Below, in pieces: positions 1-12,099 of a stretch of 64,000 nucleotides of DNA (its first letter is position 1; each line of letters opens with the position of its first letter). Made by a program: the position numbers and the translations under genes. This DNA is from Benincasa hispida (lineage: Eukaryota > Streptophyta > Magnoliopsida > Cucurbitales > Cucurbitaceae), in assembly GCF_009727055.1 (NCBI RefSeq), contig NC_052355.1:50522731-50586730 (forward strand), read 5' to 3'. A model generated the notes under the pieces. The model did not search any database, had not been told where the DNA came from, and saw only the letters and a list, made by a program, of their open reading frames with translations.

Positions 1-483
1 GTACAAAGGTCAGAGCAAGTAGTTTCTAGGGAGGAGTTGAGCTTACCTTCCATAGGGTTGTCATCTTCTATTTATAGTTAAGATTTAGAGGTCTTACTTA
101 TCCCTTTTGGAGAAGGAGGTCTATTTCCTTCTCTTTTTTCGAAATCAGATAGTGGGGTTAGGGTCGGGCCATTGAGGATGTTCCAATAAAGAGGGCCAAT
201 CCAGATTGACTTCACTTAAAAAGGTTGCTTGGCCTCGGCCTCGTCCTCCAAGGCCAAGGCGAGCCTTGGGCTATAAAGGCCCACGTTGGTCTCTGCATCA
301 GCCTCCAAGGCTATGAAGGGCCAAGTAGGCTTTTTTGAGCTCAACTCTTTTTTCCTCTATCTGTTGGAACTCTTCTGGGTCTGCTCCTAGTCGGTCTCAA
401 GTCCGTTTTCAAGCCTAGGTAACTTTCTTGGTTCGGTCGTTACCTTTGACCTTTTACTGGTTCAAAACTACCTATAACAATGC
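1..483. repeat. GC-richer remnant, possibly the end of an LTR element
   Basis: This stretch is clearly richer in G+C than the next 4 kb. Around 230-300 it contains self-complementary words (GGCCTCGGCCTCG followed by AAGGCCAAGGCGAGCC) and an abrupt compositional drop at about 480, after CTATAACA. No open frame of note is seen. The sharp edge suggests the end of a mobile element that starts outside the window; the class is not recognised. Confidence 0.3.
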
Positions 484-1419
484 GAACATATAATTATTTC
501 GATTAAAATTCTAAATTATTGTAATTGAATCAATTTAGATCATTTATTAAGATAAATATGAAAATCATTCATGTATTCAATTCTTACACGTGCGTAAATT
601 TTTTCAAATAATAGATTAATAAAATGAACGATTAGATTTGATGTAGGAATAATTTTCAAAGAAAATCTTAATTGAGAGTCTTAATCAACTCTCATATGAA
701 TGTTTATGGGTTTAACTAATAAAATTATAAGTTTCACATAATGTTTATCCAAACAAAATGTAGTGGAGGGTGTAAATTGATATTCTTACACTTATGAAAG
801 TTTGTGTTAAATTGATACAATCATTAAATAAGAGTTTAAATTGACACAAACCCAAAGTCTTGGTGTGTAAATTGATTTTTTGTTTTCAAAAAATAAAAAA
901 TTAAAATAATACGCAATTTTAAAATTATTTTTGCATGGTTGTTGTGCATATTTAGGAGTAATTTTGAAATGATTAAAATCCATTTGTCATGTTTAAAAAT
1001 ACTTTAATACTCAAAAGCAATTGATCATTGTTTAATTTTATATTTTTAAACATATTTTTCATACTTTTAAAATTGATTTTGAACCATTAAAAATATTTTT
1101 TTGAGCAAATTTTAAAAATGACAAAGATAATTTTGTCATTTTAGGGTGACTTTTCTTCTCATTTGTTTTAGTTTTCATATTTAATTTTTCTTAAATAATT
1201 ATTTTTATTAAATTGTCCAACTTGCAAATTAATGCAATTAAATCTGTCGTTCTTGACTATTATTCTTCCAATTTTTGCAAATTTGGAAACCTAAACTTAA
1301 GAGTTGTTCACTATTATATTATATAATTGTCCATTTTTGGTATGCTATACTCTTCTATTTTTATATTTATCTTTTTATATCACTTTTTACATTTAACAAT
1401 ATCAATATTTTTTTTTAGC
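484..1419. other. A/T-rich spacer, nothing recognised
   Basis: Very A/T-rich sequence with homopolymer runs and no sustained reading frame or RNA gene on either strand. Confidence 0.5.
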
Positions 1420-1837
1420 AAAATTACCTTTTTAATCTCCAAATTTATAAAAATAGGTTTATTTTATCCTTAAATTTTCAAAATATACATTTTTAGACAT
1501 TAGATTTTAAAAAATAAGTTTAAAAGGTCGATGAAGTATTTTTTTATTTGATTTTTTAAAAATAATTATATGATATTTAAAATTAGAAAAGAAAATTAAT
1601 TTTAGAGAGAATGTGATTTTTTAAAATTACTTTTCTAATTTAAAATGCAATATAATTATTTAAAATAATAGTATAAATTTATTTGAGGGACTTTTTAAAC
1701 CTATCTTTAAAAAGATATATTTTGAAAACTAGATCAAATAGATCTATTTTTATAAACTTGAGGATTGAAAAGATACATTTTTAAAACACGATGACCAAAC
1801 ATATATATTCTTCAAAATTTGAGACTAAAAGGCAATT
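1420..1837. repeat. Foldback (MITE-like) element
   Basis: The left half (AATTACCTTTTTAATCTCC..., then AAATAGGTTTATTTTATCC) is complementary along most of its length to the right half (...AGACTAAAAGGCAATT). Words such as TTCAAAATATAC and AGAAAAG recur inverted in order, so the whole 418 bp folds back on itself. It has no coding capacity. The layout resembles the TTTAGTCCC foldback elements at 42.5 and 51.2 kb but is a different sequence. Confidence 0.55.
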
Positions 1838-2535
1838 CTCTCTTTCAAATTATTATCCGTAAAGATGTTCCTCCCTTAATATAAATAAAAAAAATGGTTA
1901 TCAAAGTCGTCTCGTAAATGTTCCTCCCTTATTTAACATATATAGAGAAATTCATTTTCTCTATCATGTAAAAGAAAAAAAATCCTGAATAAGAATACAA
2001 CTAACATCTAGTAATAGCACAAACATTTTTAAAAACTTTGACTGGGTTATAAATTGAAACTATAATAAGACTTCTAAAACCACAAAAGCTTAAACAAAAT
2101 CAAATTACAAAAACCATAAAATGGAGAAGACCAAAAAACGAAAAACTCAGTTTGAGGTTGATTTTGCAATACTAATAAATAAGTCTAATACTTTTATTAG
2201 GAGGTGAAAGATCGAATTTCATATCTTAAAGTTCATAGTACAAATTCATACCTATTAAATCATGTCCGTGCTAGCATAAATAAACTAGATAGTAACAATG
2301 AAATAAATAATATTACGATCATATTTATCCCAAATAAAACGTAATGAATAAAAAGCAAGCTCCATTTGATTACGTTTGGTGTTGTCTACTTGTGTTCCGT
2401 ACCTATATTAATATATGGAACCCACTTTCAAATATGTAATAAAAAACCCTAATTGATTGACGAGTGAGGATATTCAATCCAATTGCGTTTTGAAATTACG
2501 CCGATATCGTTACTAGTATCATTATTGTTAGTATG
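1838..2535. other. A/T-rich spacer, nothing recognised
   Basis: No gene, RNA or clear repeat is seen. The word CTCCATTTGATTACGTTTGG near 2360 resembles one near 38080, probably a shared MITE end. Confidence 0.4.
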
Positions 2536-2604
2536 AGAATTATGAATATATCACATTTAGTATCATCGTTACGATAATAATAAATGTGATAGATTTATAA
2601 TTCT
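2536..2604. repeat. 69-nt near-perfect hairpin
   Basis: The arm starting AGAATTATGAATATATCACA at 2536 pairs with the arm ending GATAGATTTATAATTCT at 2604, with about 22 of 24 outer positions complementary and a further inner stem (TATCATCG/CGATAATA) around a short loop. A third partial arm, TAAATGTGATCTATTTTTA, lies near 2675. It could be a tiny MITE or a transcribed hairpin; no expression evidence is available. Confidence 0.5.
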
Positions 2605-3224
2605 AAGTCAACGTGATTAAAAAAAAAATTTAATCCCTATAATTGAACAATCAATAGAATCCCATTGATTACTAAATGTGATCTATTTTTAATTTGTGGC
2701 GCAATGCACGTTAAGAAAAAAAATGGCAAACTCTACAATTCAGGTCAAATGGATCATCTGTCATTAAAAAATAGTAATAATAATAAATGTCATAGAGATT
2801 TTTAATTAATTGGAAATGTCTTCCACTACCACAAATGTATGTACTAATTATGAGATTTTTCCAGCCGTTTAATTAATGTCGCCTATTTATATATATTCAA
2901 TTACAACTAATAATAAATCAAAGCATCGATTTCCCCATAAAAAAAATTAAAGCATTGACAAATTTTGTTAATTGAAATATCAACTCGTAGACACCCACCT
3001 TGTTTTTTCATTTAAAAAAAAATAATAATTGAATCTTCGGCATTTTGGATGACGAGAGGTGTCAATTGAATTATACTTATTTTAGTTGAAATTTACCTAT
3101 CATGTTATGAAGACATCGTTAAGCAAATGCTCATAAATACGTGTGGTTATAAGATGATTTAATATAATTGTCGCTACGCTCTTGTTGGCAAACATTTTTA
3201 TTTTTGTAAAGGTATTGTAATTAA
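2605..3224. other. A/T-rich spacer, nothing recognised
   Basis: No sustained frame or recognisable repeat, apart from the partial hairpin arm near 2675. Confidence 0.4.
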
Positions 3225-3300
3225 AGTGTGAGATGGGGGATCAAATCCCAGACCACAAGGTTGATAGTATGAATACTATGTCAATTGGCATATATTATCA
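3225..3300 (-). repeat. Possible tRNA-derived SINE head
   Basis: Read on the minus strand, a GGGATTTGATCCC block resembles a pol III B box. It lies about 45 nt after a weak A-box-like TGCCAATTGACATAGT segment, the spacing of tRNA-derived SINEs. No full tRNA cloverleaf and no defined tail are seen. Confidence 0.3.
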
Positions 3301-4757
3301 TTATTATTGCACAACTTAATTGGTTAATTAAGACAAACGTTATTATTGATAAAAAATTTTAAAGGATTAAATTTACTCTACATGGTTTTATAGCAAATGA
3401 GTTAAAATATTAGAATATATTTATTGTGATTACCTACCGTACTCAAACAAATGAAAATATGAATAGATCATGAACATCTCTTGTTAATAGATCAAAATAT
3501 TTAAACTTTATTATAGTGGATAAGATTTCTGAACAAATGAAACATGAATGTGTCATGCAATAAAAATTACAAAGAGTTGGTGATGAGTCAACATTCATGA
3601 AGACGAATATTAAAATGTCTCTAAACCTAAAAGTCAAGTAATCATACTAGATTAAATCCATTTTATTATCTTTTTAGCATATATAAGCTAAGAAGAATTC
3701 AATAAGATGTATGACCAACATTACTTCTAACGAGCATCATTATGTTTTCATAATTATTTTGATATAAAAGTATCTTAAATTTTAAAAAAATCCATAACGA
3801 AATAGTAAATAATTATAAAAATATTTCTTTTAGTTCAAGAATACGAGATTGAGACATCTGAAACATCGATTTCTCAATCAAATAATATATATCTTAATTA
3901 ATTAAATTAGATTAACAAATATGAAAACACTAAACATGATCACGTCATAGACTTAAAAAGTCTCCTTCCATAAATAATTGATTATACTTGATTTCTCACT
4001 ACAAGTTGGAAGATTTGTTTTTGTTAATACTCTTCTTATCAAAGATATGCTGTGAAGATTGCAATAGAAAATTCATTAATTCCAACCACATAGCAATTGG
4101 AAATGTTCAAACAAAAACACGTCCTTTGTCTTTTAAATCCATATACAAAATTGTTATGTTTTCTATACATTCTATTTTAATATAGTTACCGGCAAAAATT
4201 AATTAATTAATTAGTTAAACCCAAAACGTACAAGTTATTAAACATTGACTTTCTTCATAGAAATTTCTTGTTAATAGCAACATAAATAATTTATAATGTA
4301 GCTAGTCATTTCTTGTTAATAGTAACATAAATATAATGTAACTGCAATGTGTAACACTTAACTAATATTTAAGTGTATGGTAATATTTTTTAAGGAATTA
4401 TAAATATATCAAAACCGATTAGTAATTCTTCATTGATAAACTTTTATCAATGATAGATTTTAAGAATTGGATCTAAATTTTACTATATTTACCAATATTT
4501 TAGACTTAATTATTATATTTACAACTGTCTATTTTTTCGTACTTTAAACCCTTACTTGTATATATATTTCTTACATGTCTCTTTTATATAAATAACAACA
4601 ATAATATCATCACTTTTTCTAATCATAATAACTCATAAGGTGATTTGTCAGATTGTTCGATTTGATGACTTTAGAGTTTGTTTGGTAATTAATTTATTTT
4701 GATTTTAAGTTTTGATTTATTTATTTATTTTTCTTAAGAACTAGTTTTTGGCTAACG
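3301..4757. other. A/T-rich spacer with a short direct duplication
   Basis: No gene recognised. At 4264-4350 a unit of about 45 bp beginning TTTCTTGTTAATAG(C/T)AACA occurs twice in tandem. Short open frames near 3443 and 3988 lack codon bias or any family resemblance. Confidence 0.4.
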
Positions 4758-5543
4758 GTTTAAAATTTTGATAGCCTCAAAATTTTAATAGGAGGAAATT
4801 TCGTTTTCTCCCAAATTTCGATACAATTCGGAGAATTTCGATTCCTCCTATTTTGACGAAATTTGGAGATTTCGAGAAAATTTCAAGAAATTTTGACATT
4901 TTGAAAAAAAAAATCAATTCTTTTAATTAACTACGTTAGCTTTGTTCAAGTTTTTTAATTTGATAGTCATGATTACATTCAATTCTATAGTTCCATATGC
5001 CATTGACATTATTTTTATAAAGGATTAAGCCTCTTTTAAATATTACCTTTCCTAATTTCCAACTTTTCTCATTTTTAACTTTATCTTCGACCCAAAACTT
5101 TCATTTCTAAAGAAATTGAATTTGAAAAAAACTATAAGAATATCATATATTTATTTTTTACCTTATTCAAAATTTTTAAATTAAATTTTCACATCATTTC
5201 ACCTTTAACTATCCAAAATTTTCAGAATTTTCACATGATTTCACTACAAAATATTCCTAAATTTTATATTATTTTGTAATTATTTTTCATTTCTTTTTTA
5301 AATTTATGCTCTCGCATCAATATTTACACAAACATATACAATTGACATTTAATGTTGGCGTACTTTATAGAAATTGTGATTAAAAATGGTCAATTATTGT
5401 CTAATTAAGCCACAATCAAAGTTTAATGAATTAATTATAGCAATTTCCATCGATTTTTATAATTTTTTTCTAAAATTTCCATCGATATTTTTCATAAAAT
5501 CCAGATCTCGATATAATTTCTATCGACATCGATATTTTGAACC
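4758..5543. repeat. Foldback/MITE-like element with TCGATATTT words
   Basis: The left end GGTTTAAAATTTTGATAG is complementary to the right end CGATATTTTGAACC. Both flanks are dense in AAATTTCGA/TCGAAATTT-type words, which gives several alternative stems. It is noncoding. Decayed or low-complexity ends leave the exact limits uncertain. Confidence 0.4.
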
Positions 5544-5644
5544 TTATTGTTAATTATTTTTTAAACTTAAAAATCTTTTTCTTCAATTTATGAAGAGGAT
5601 TAGAAAAAAAAAAGTTTACAACCACGTGTAGAGGGGGAAAATGA

Positions 5645-5870
5645 GAGGAATATTGTAACTTTTAAAAATAATTAATTAATGAAATATTATAGTTTTGAAA
5701 ATAATTAAAGAAATATGGTAGTTTTGGAGATTTGACATGTATGATTTTTTTTTAAATTGATGTATGTTGGGTGTTCAAAAATCAATGAAGTCAATATAAT
5801 TTCCTTACTTTGTCGAGGGTTTAAAACTCGACCAATACATGATCGAGTGTTGAACACTCGACCATTTTTC
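5645..5870 (+). repeat. MULE left terminal inverted repeat
   Basis: It matches the reverse complement of 13300-13485 and contains two near-palindromes of the form TCGAGTGTTGAACACTCGA. The same TCGA...TTGAA...TCGA design recurs at 8525-8710, 12130-12250 and 13125-13350. Confidence 0.55.
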
Positions 5871-6189
5871 TTTTTCTTTTTTTCAATACTATTCCTTTAC
5901 CTTCCCTCAACAAGATACTTTATGTAGTTATATTTCTTAATAATAAGAAAATTTTACCCTTGTATTTCTTAACAATAAGTAAAATTTACATCCTTAACTA
6001 TTAACTCTAAGAGACATCATAGAAAAGAACAAATTTTCAATTATTTTTCTTCCACATTACAACTATTGTTCATAATTGAAAAATAATAAAATGTAAATCT
6101 AAAAGTTCATATCAATACAACAATTTAATATTTCTCATTCATTTAAAAATAATAATAAAAAAATCAAGGTATCCCATAAGGCGGATTTG

Positions 6190-7247
6190 TCGATTTCGAG
6201 TTGGTTGTCATCGTCGACTTTGAACTCTAAGTTGCTTTGGTTCCTCTTTTGCCCTCCTATACCCTTTGGTAAGAAACATGATATCCAAATTTTGTTTTTA
6301 TGTCAAATTGTAGTTGTGCCATGCTTATGGACGATTTTTCTCTTGCGACATCACAAAACTCTAGTGTTATCATCGAATAATCTAAATGCACATGACTTTG
6401 ACTAAGTTATGAGTAAAAACATATATGTTGCTCATCATACTTAGTGATCTCAAATAAGGCATGCGATTTTTTCTTTGTTGCACGAAGTCTCCATTTACAA
6501 CCTTCTTCCCACTTCTTACATTGAATTTTCCAAATCGTCAATGTCGATTCCACAACCTCATATGGTGTGTGACACTTAATAGCAAAACACTTGACCGTAT
6601 GTTATAGCATTTCTTTGTCATGACAAATCATCCTCTTATACAATTGGGTATTATCAACATTCACAGGAGCTGCAGTTGGATCATGTTGCTATCTATACAT
6701 TCATATCTAAATCATTGAATGTATCTGAAGGTAACTCATGTTCACAACCATCAAAATCCAACTCCTCAAATTCATAGCTTGTTTCTGTTTTAAAATCCCT
6801 ATATTGATTGTTAGCGACCATATCTTTATAATCACATATTGACATAATTGATTCAGGATCAGGGTCAATACATTGAGTCAGATCTTCAAACTGACTAAAG
6901 GGTTGTGCTGCCCTACTCATATTAACATATAAATGCACTAAATTTGGGATTGACATCGCGATTGAGAACATCAAGTTCATTGCTGGTTCATTCAGAATAG
7001 GGAATGATATAAACCTTACTGATCTTGATGGTGTTAGATTATGGTGTCTATATACTATTTCTAACTGGTTTGTTCCCATATCTGTACCAAGTGACATCCC
7101 TACCACTTCAATGAATTATTATTTAAAAACAAGTCCACTGTTCACATTTATGCTAAAACCCCTACATGATGATCGGTCATAATCAATTCCAACACTATCA
7201 ATCATAATACCATTTGTAAACAACATAAATCTCAAATATTTGTCCAT
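6190..7247 (-). pseudogene. mudrA-like MULE transposase relic (N-terminal half)
   Basis: In MULEs this protein binds the terminal repeats and moves the element. A minus-strand reading starts at the ATG at 7247 with a PB1-like N-terminal region and continues in frame through 7106-6693 (EPAMNLMF..., then an acidic stretch EELDFDGCEHELPSD). After a stop and frame change it continues as TVKCFAIKCHTPYEVVES and GCKWRLRATKKKSH, the typical MuDR DNA-binding block, and then LQFDIKTKFGYHVSYQRV, the segment that precedes the MULE catalytic domain. Two adjacent stops lie near 7120 and others near 6690, 6610 and 6400. The DDE catalytic domain is absent. This is a dead copy; the family assignment rests on several co-linear blocks. 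Confidence 0.7.
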
Positions 7248-7822
7248 TATTTTCTAAAAAAAAAAAAGACAAATAATACATTACTAATTATTTTATTAAT
7301 TATCAAACTTAAATACAAACAAAAACATACAATTTTTTTTTTTAAAAAAATTTACTTAGTTTGAACATCAAACTTATTAAAAAAAACTAATACTAAAAGA
7401 ATCGAATATTATTAAAAAAAAAAAACTAACAAACAAGAATACTAAACTTTTTGTAATTGAAAACTTTGAACATCAAATTTAAATATTAAAAAAATCGTAT
7501 ATTATAAAAAATATATAAAAAAAATTCACTGAAATTAATAATTTTGTATTAAATAACGAAAACAAAATACTAAACTTTTTAAATTATAAACATCAAAGTT
7601 AAATAAAAAAAAAATCAAATAGTATAAAGAATTTAAAATTCATTCAATTGGGAATTTTTTTTATTAAAAACAAATAAAAATACTAAACCTTTTAACTAAA
7701 AAACAATACTAAAAGAATATAATATTTAAAAAAAAAACAAATTAAGGATACTTCTTTTTGTATTAAAAAACAATAAACACAAAATGTAGAGAAAACTAAA
7801 ATAAAAAAAATATTGTACTAAC

Positions 7823-8434
7823 TAGCAGTGTTCAAAAAACTCGATGATCCGAAAAAATCGATAAACCCAACCCAATCCGTACAGTTTGGGTTTGGTCGTT
7901 ATTAACTCATTTGGGTTCGGTTTGGTTCAAATAAATGGAAATTTTGTGGGTTAGGTTGGTTTATGGGTTCACATATAATAATCTGAACCAACCCGAACCA
8001 ATATGAACTTATTGTTAACTTTAAAATATATATATATTTTTTAACTTATGATACAATTATATATACATATATTTATTTAGTTTTTATTTTTTTTTTTGGA
8101 AAATTTATTTTTCAATTAATCATAAAAATAGTTTTTAGCACTTTGGAAAGAAATCATTATATAAATTGAAACTATGTTTAAATCTTAATTCGATATAAGA
8201 AAATAATTTAATCAAATTTTTTCATATTAATATCTTACTTCTTTTTAAAACATAAATTGAAATAAATAACCCGATTAACCCGAACCAATCAAATCCAAAT
8301 GTTTCATGATTGGGTTGGGTTTGGTTCATTTTTTAATAAGAGTTATTTGGGTCGAAGAAATTAACAAACTGATCAATTGAGTTGGGTCTAAAAAGTTTTT
8401 TAACCCAATCCAGTCCAATCCACGAACTCACCTA
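7823..8434. mobile_element. hAT-type MITE (612 bp)
   Basis: It is flanked by an 8-bp duplication, GTACTAAC (7815-7822) and GTACAAAC (8435-8442), differing at one base. The left end TAGCAGTGTTC and right end GAACTCACCTA are imperfectly inverted. The body is rich in AACCCAACCCAA/GGGTTGGGTT words at opposite ends. There is no coding capacity. The target length and TA/TA ends fit non-autonomous hAT elements. It lies inside the MULE. Confidence 0.75.
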
Positions 8435-8835
8435 GTACAAACAAAATCTAATGCCTAAAACTCTGGACATTTAATATTAATATTGTTGTTTTCAAAACTT
8501 ATTAGAGAAATATTGTTGTTTTAGGAGTTCGAGGCTAGAGGTCGAATGTTAAGAACTCGACTAATGTGGAGGTCAAACGTTGAGAACTCGACGAACAAAG
8601 AAAAACTTGGAAACAATACATAGGCCGAAACTTCAACCCTCGACAAGGGAAATCTCGCGAATCTCGCTTAGGTTGTCGAAGGTTGAAGTTTCGACACACA
8701 TCCACCCTCGAGATTGCAGGTTTATTACTTTTTTTTCCCCATAAAGGAAATAAAGTAATGAGATGGTATACTATATGTATCTGTGTACTCGAACTACTTC
8801 TAACAACCTATGCATTTTTTATCATTTCAAATTAG

Positions 8836-8973
8836 ACGGAGGCTTATGGGATTGACGTGACAGGGTGGGGATGGCTATATTTCTGGGAGCGAACTCCAGG
8901 CGAATATGAAGCATGGATACAAGTTATGCCTTGGAATGAAAGACAATTCCGAATTAGCTTTGTCTACGAACAA
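8836..8973 (+). other. Plastid-derived fragment: rrn16 promoter/leader region
   Basis: This matches, from memory of plastid genomes, the conserved segment just upstream of the 16S rRNA gene: GGGATTGACGTGACAGGG, ATGGCTATATTTCTGGGAGC, then AAGTTATGCCTTGGAATG and TTTGTCTACGAACAA. The plastid promoter elements are still readable: -35 TTGACG at 8852-8857 and -10 TATATT at 8876-8881, with an 18-nt gap. A few base changes and a short deletion near 8911 are present. A 50-codon open frame through it is incidental. It is not expected to act as a promoter in the nucleus. Confidence 0.8.
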
Positions 8974-9062
8974 AATTTTGTATATTAGGTTGTCGAAGGT
9001 TACACACATGTCGAAACTTCAAAGCGATTAAGGAGATAAATGGGTTGAAGTAGATTAAGGAG

Positions 9063-9200
9063 AGAGCGAGATTCAAAGCGAGATAGTAGGAGAGAGCGAG
9101 ATATTGAACGAGATTTTAAGAGAGAGCAATATTCAAAGCGAGATTTTAGGAGAGAGCGAGATTCAAAGCGAGAATGTTGAAGAGAGCGAGATTTAGTTTA
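9063..9200 (+). repeat. Tandem array of GAGAGCGAGATTCAAAGCGAG units
   Basis: About four units of roughly 30 bp built from GAGAGCGAGATT and CAAAGCGAGATTTTAGGA. They match in inverted orientation the CTCGCTC array at 11795-11960. Confidence 0.7.
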
Positions 9201-9404
9201 TATTGACTAATCTGATTAACATTGAACTTGGTAAAATAAAATGGTTGAATAATTGAAAAATGAGATTATTCAGGAATATACATTGAATGCTAAGATTACG
9301 CATTGAGTTTCTGGTAGTAGATCCATAATAAAAAAAGTGTTTGTGATTGTTCCAGAAGAAATGAAAGCTAGTAATCATTAATGGAAACATAACAACAATA
9401 ACAG

Positions 9405-9545
9405 AGAGAGCAAGATATTGAGAGAGAGTGAGAGTAAGAGAGCGAGATCTTAGAAGAGAGCAAGAGCGAGATCTTAGGAGAGAGCGAGATCTTAAGAGAG
9501 AGCGAGAGTGAGAGTAAGAGAGCGAGATCTTAGGAGAGAGCGAGA
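9405..9545 (+). repeat. Second GAGAGCGAGATCTTAGGA array
   Basis: Several degenerate copies of GAGAGCGAGATCTTAGGA alternate with GAGAGTGAGAGTAA. It is the same word family as the array at 9063, separated from it by about 200 bp of spacer. Confidence 0.7.
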
Positions 9546-9696
9546 GTCTTCACTTTATTTGAACTTTCCATAGAAATATATATAAAAAAAAAAAAAAAAA
9601 AAAGAGAAAAAAGAGCTAATAATCATACTATAATTGAATAATCATTAGACTATAATTGAATATATTAGATTATTATACTATAATTGAATAATCATT

Positions 9697-10048
9697 NNNN
9701 NNNNNNNNNNNNNNNNNNNNNNNNNNNNNNNNNNNNNNNNNNNNNNNNNNNNNNNNNNNNNNNNNNNNNNNNNNNNNNNNNNNNNNNNNNNNNNNNNNNN
9801 NNNNNNNNNNNNNNNNNNNNNNNNNNNNNNNNNNNNNNNNNNNNNNNNNNNNNNNNNNNNNNNNNNNNNNNNNNNNNNNNNNNNNNNNNNNNNNNNNNNN
9901 NNNNNNNNNNNNNNNNNNNNNNNNNNNNNNNNNNNNNNNNNNNNNNNNNNNNNNNNNNNNNNNNNNNNNNNNNNNNNNNNNNNNNNNNNNNNNNNNNNNN
10001 NNNNNNNNNNNNNNNNNNNNNNNNNNNNNNNNNNNNNNNNNNNNNNNN
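9697..10048. other. Assembly gap (352 N)
   Basis: A run of N. It lies just upstream of the first readable PMD codons, so the 5' part of that gene is missing from the assembly. The true gap size is unknown. Confidence 0.99.
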
Positions 10049-11600
10049 CCTCAAAGGAGCTCGATATTGGCTTATAATTGCTCTTGCTCAGGTAACCTCG
10101 ATGCGACCTCATCTGCGACAGGATTAAAGGATCGAGTTAAGTTTAATATAGTTAGGACACAATTTCGTGAGCTCACAGATGATGCAGACGAGGAAACCGT
10201 CATAATATGCGCGAGATATATACTACAAATGATGGTGGAAGTCTGTTTTCAGTAAATAATTCATTTTGTTCACTTGATGTTCTGCCACTGTTAGCTAACC
10301 TCATGATGCGGGGCGGTATTCATGGGGTGAGATATGCTTGGCATGGTTGTATATACAACTATGCAAAGCAACAAGACCTGAGGTTCGAGAGATAGCTGGC
10401 TCTCATACTTTTGAAACTATGGCTTGGGAGCGATTTCCAACAATGGTCCACAGCTACATCATGTTAATGAAGTTAGTTGGACGAACCTACGGTTTTGGTA
10501 TGTTTTTTTTAATTCAATTTAATTTTATATAACCACACATGTAGTCAACACCAGTATAGATACATGTTTGATCTACTTCAACCTGACAGGTACATTACAC
10601 TAAACCTAATTGATTATTTTATTCACATTTTTATTGTATTTGTCTTTAAATATTCTCTAATATAATATTTTGTGTTTCAGGTTATTTGGGAGCCGTACAA
10701 ATTATTGTGCATACTTTGCCTAATTTTGTACGATGGTCAAAATATATGGCGGACGATGAGTCTCTCTATGTTTTCACATTGGGAGTGACATCTTCCTGAA
10801 AGGGTGATGAGACAATTTGGTTTTCAGCAGGATGTCCATCGCCTTGTAATACCGAACTCGTACTGCATGATATTGACTAAGGATGGAGATTGTCCGAAAA
10901 AGTTGCACATTTGATAGTACGATGGACTATCGTGCAAGTTTATTGCAGTGGGATCTTGATAAGTTTGACACAGATGTCACTCATAATATATTCATTGGTA
11001 TAATAATATCACAAGGCGCACGTCATCGTCCGGGAGAGGGTCATCTGGTAAATGAATGAATATTATTTTTTTTTTTATTTAAATTTATTTTAATATTGTC
11101 TAATTGTTTTATAATTCACAGAGATCGAACAACAGTAGACTCTGTGAGGTTGCAAATGATCCGAACTAGTTCTTGCTATATGTAGTGAAACAAAGCTATA
11201 TGGAGGAAATTCATTATATGTACGATATACTATGTGTTCCTCCACAGCTCCTAGAGGTAGAGACCTGTTCAGAAAGAGGATGAGTTTGATGGAGGTTGCA
11301 CATAATGTGGAAGAGTTTGCCTCATATGAGCAGACGCAGAGTAAACTAATTATGTTAGTTCGATGATGATGATGCTAGCATTTGGTTCAGGAATTATGAC
11401 TCAGAGGCTGTCCTTCGTCTTCATATGCATGGACATGGTGGGGTCGTGGAGAGCATATGAATATTTATATTATGAAACGCCTGCAAAGATACCAGAGCAA
11501 TATCAAAGAAGAACGAGCAACCTCAAGTTCGAAGTGCGACGACAACCAGCTCGAAATCGATGACGTCGCTTGTGGGACACATTGATTTTGTATGTATTTT
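10049..11600 (+). pseudogene. Plant-mobile-domain (PMD) gene relic
   Basis: PMD proteins (the MAIN/MAIL-like or phosphatase-7-long-form group) are plant nuclear proteins whose domain also occurs in transposons. Blocks seen in three alternating frames are FRELTDDADEETVIICARYILQM, GGSLFSVNNSFCSLDVLPLLANLM, MAWLYIQLCKATRPEVREIAG, WERFPTMVHSY, then after a likely intron (donor GTATGT near 10499, acceptor TTTCAG at 10680) VIWEPYKLL and HLPERVMRQFGFQQDVH. A second intron-like gap lies at about 11047-11121. At least two frameshifts within 10200-10400 and several stops later make it non-functional. The 5' end is lost in the N gap. The order of blocks matches the family well. Confidence 0.7.
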
Positions 11601-11794
11601 TTATATAAATGAGATATTTAATTTACATTTTTTATTTTATGAGTTATTATTTTTTTAATTTATTCTTTTAGAGTTTAAATAAAATAATAAAATATTTTTA
11701 GAAATTATTTTTATAAATTAGAAAAAAAAAAAAAAGATTAGAAAGAAGAAGGTGGAATGTGTATTAATTCGAAGGGAAAAAAGGGGAAATTTGT

Positions 11795-11960
11795 ACGGTA
11801 TTCTCGCTCCTCTATCAAATTCGCTCTCGCCAGCTCAAAATCTCGCTCAAAGTCCTCAAAATCCACTCTCAAACTCTCGATCTCATCAAATCTCACTCTC
11901 TCTATAATTCGCTCTCGAATTTGATTGGAAAGTTCAGTGGCAAAAAGAAGGAGATTCATT
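11795..11960 (-). repeat. CTCGCTC array, inverted partner of the left arrays
   Basis: Repeated CTCGCTCTC/TCTCGCTC words are the reverse complement of the GAGAGCGAG arrays at 9063-9545. This supports an inverted-arm structure around the PMD relic. Confidence 0.6.
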
Positions 11961-12099
11961 AGCTCGCTCGTTATTTAGTCAGACTTGCTGAGATAACAGA
12001 ATCCGTAAAAATTATTCAACAAGCTTTAGAAGAAATTCCAGGGGGACCTTATGAAAATTTAGAAATACGATCTTTTGATAGAGAAAGGTCTCCGGAATG
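11912..12099 (+). pseudogene. ndhH: Plastid-derived ndhH fragment
   Basis: NdhH is a subunit of the plastid NAD(P)H dehydrogenase complex. The translated segment [17 protein letters not shown], then [19 protein letters not shown], then [17 protein letters not shown] matches the middle-to-C-terminal part of the protein. A 4-base duplication (CTCG) near 11967 breaks the frame, and a stop follows SPE at about 12099. Only about 62 codons remain of a protein of nearly 400, so this is a nuclear plastid insertion and not a gene. It sits in the right arm at the place where the left arm holds the rrn16 fragment. Confidence 0.85.

Noticed and set aside
8835..8990. 50-codon frame with WLYFWERTPGEYEAW, first taken as an unknown exon
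   Set aside because: The DNA matches the noncoding plastid region upstream of rrn16, so the frame is incidental.
9063..9545. Regular repeats considered as a CRISPR array
   Set aside because: This is plant nuclear DNA, the repeats lack unique spacers, and an inverted partner array exists at 11795.
9678..10127. Long open frames across the N run
   Set aside because: They are made of N and have no sequence content.
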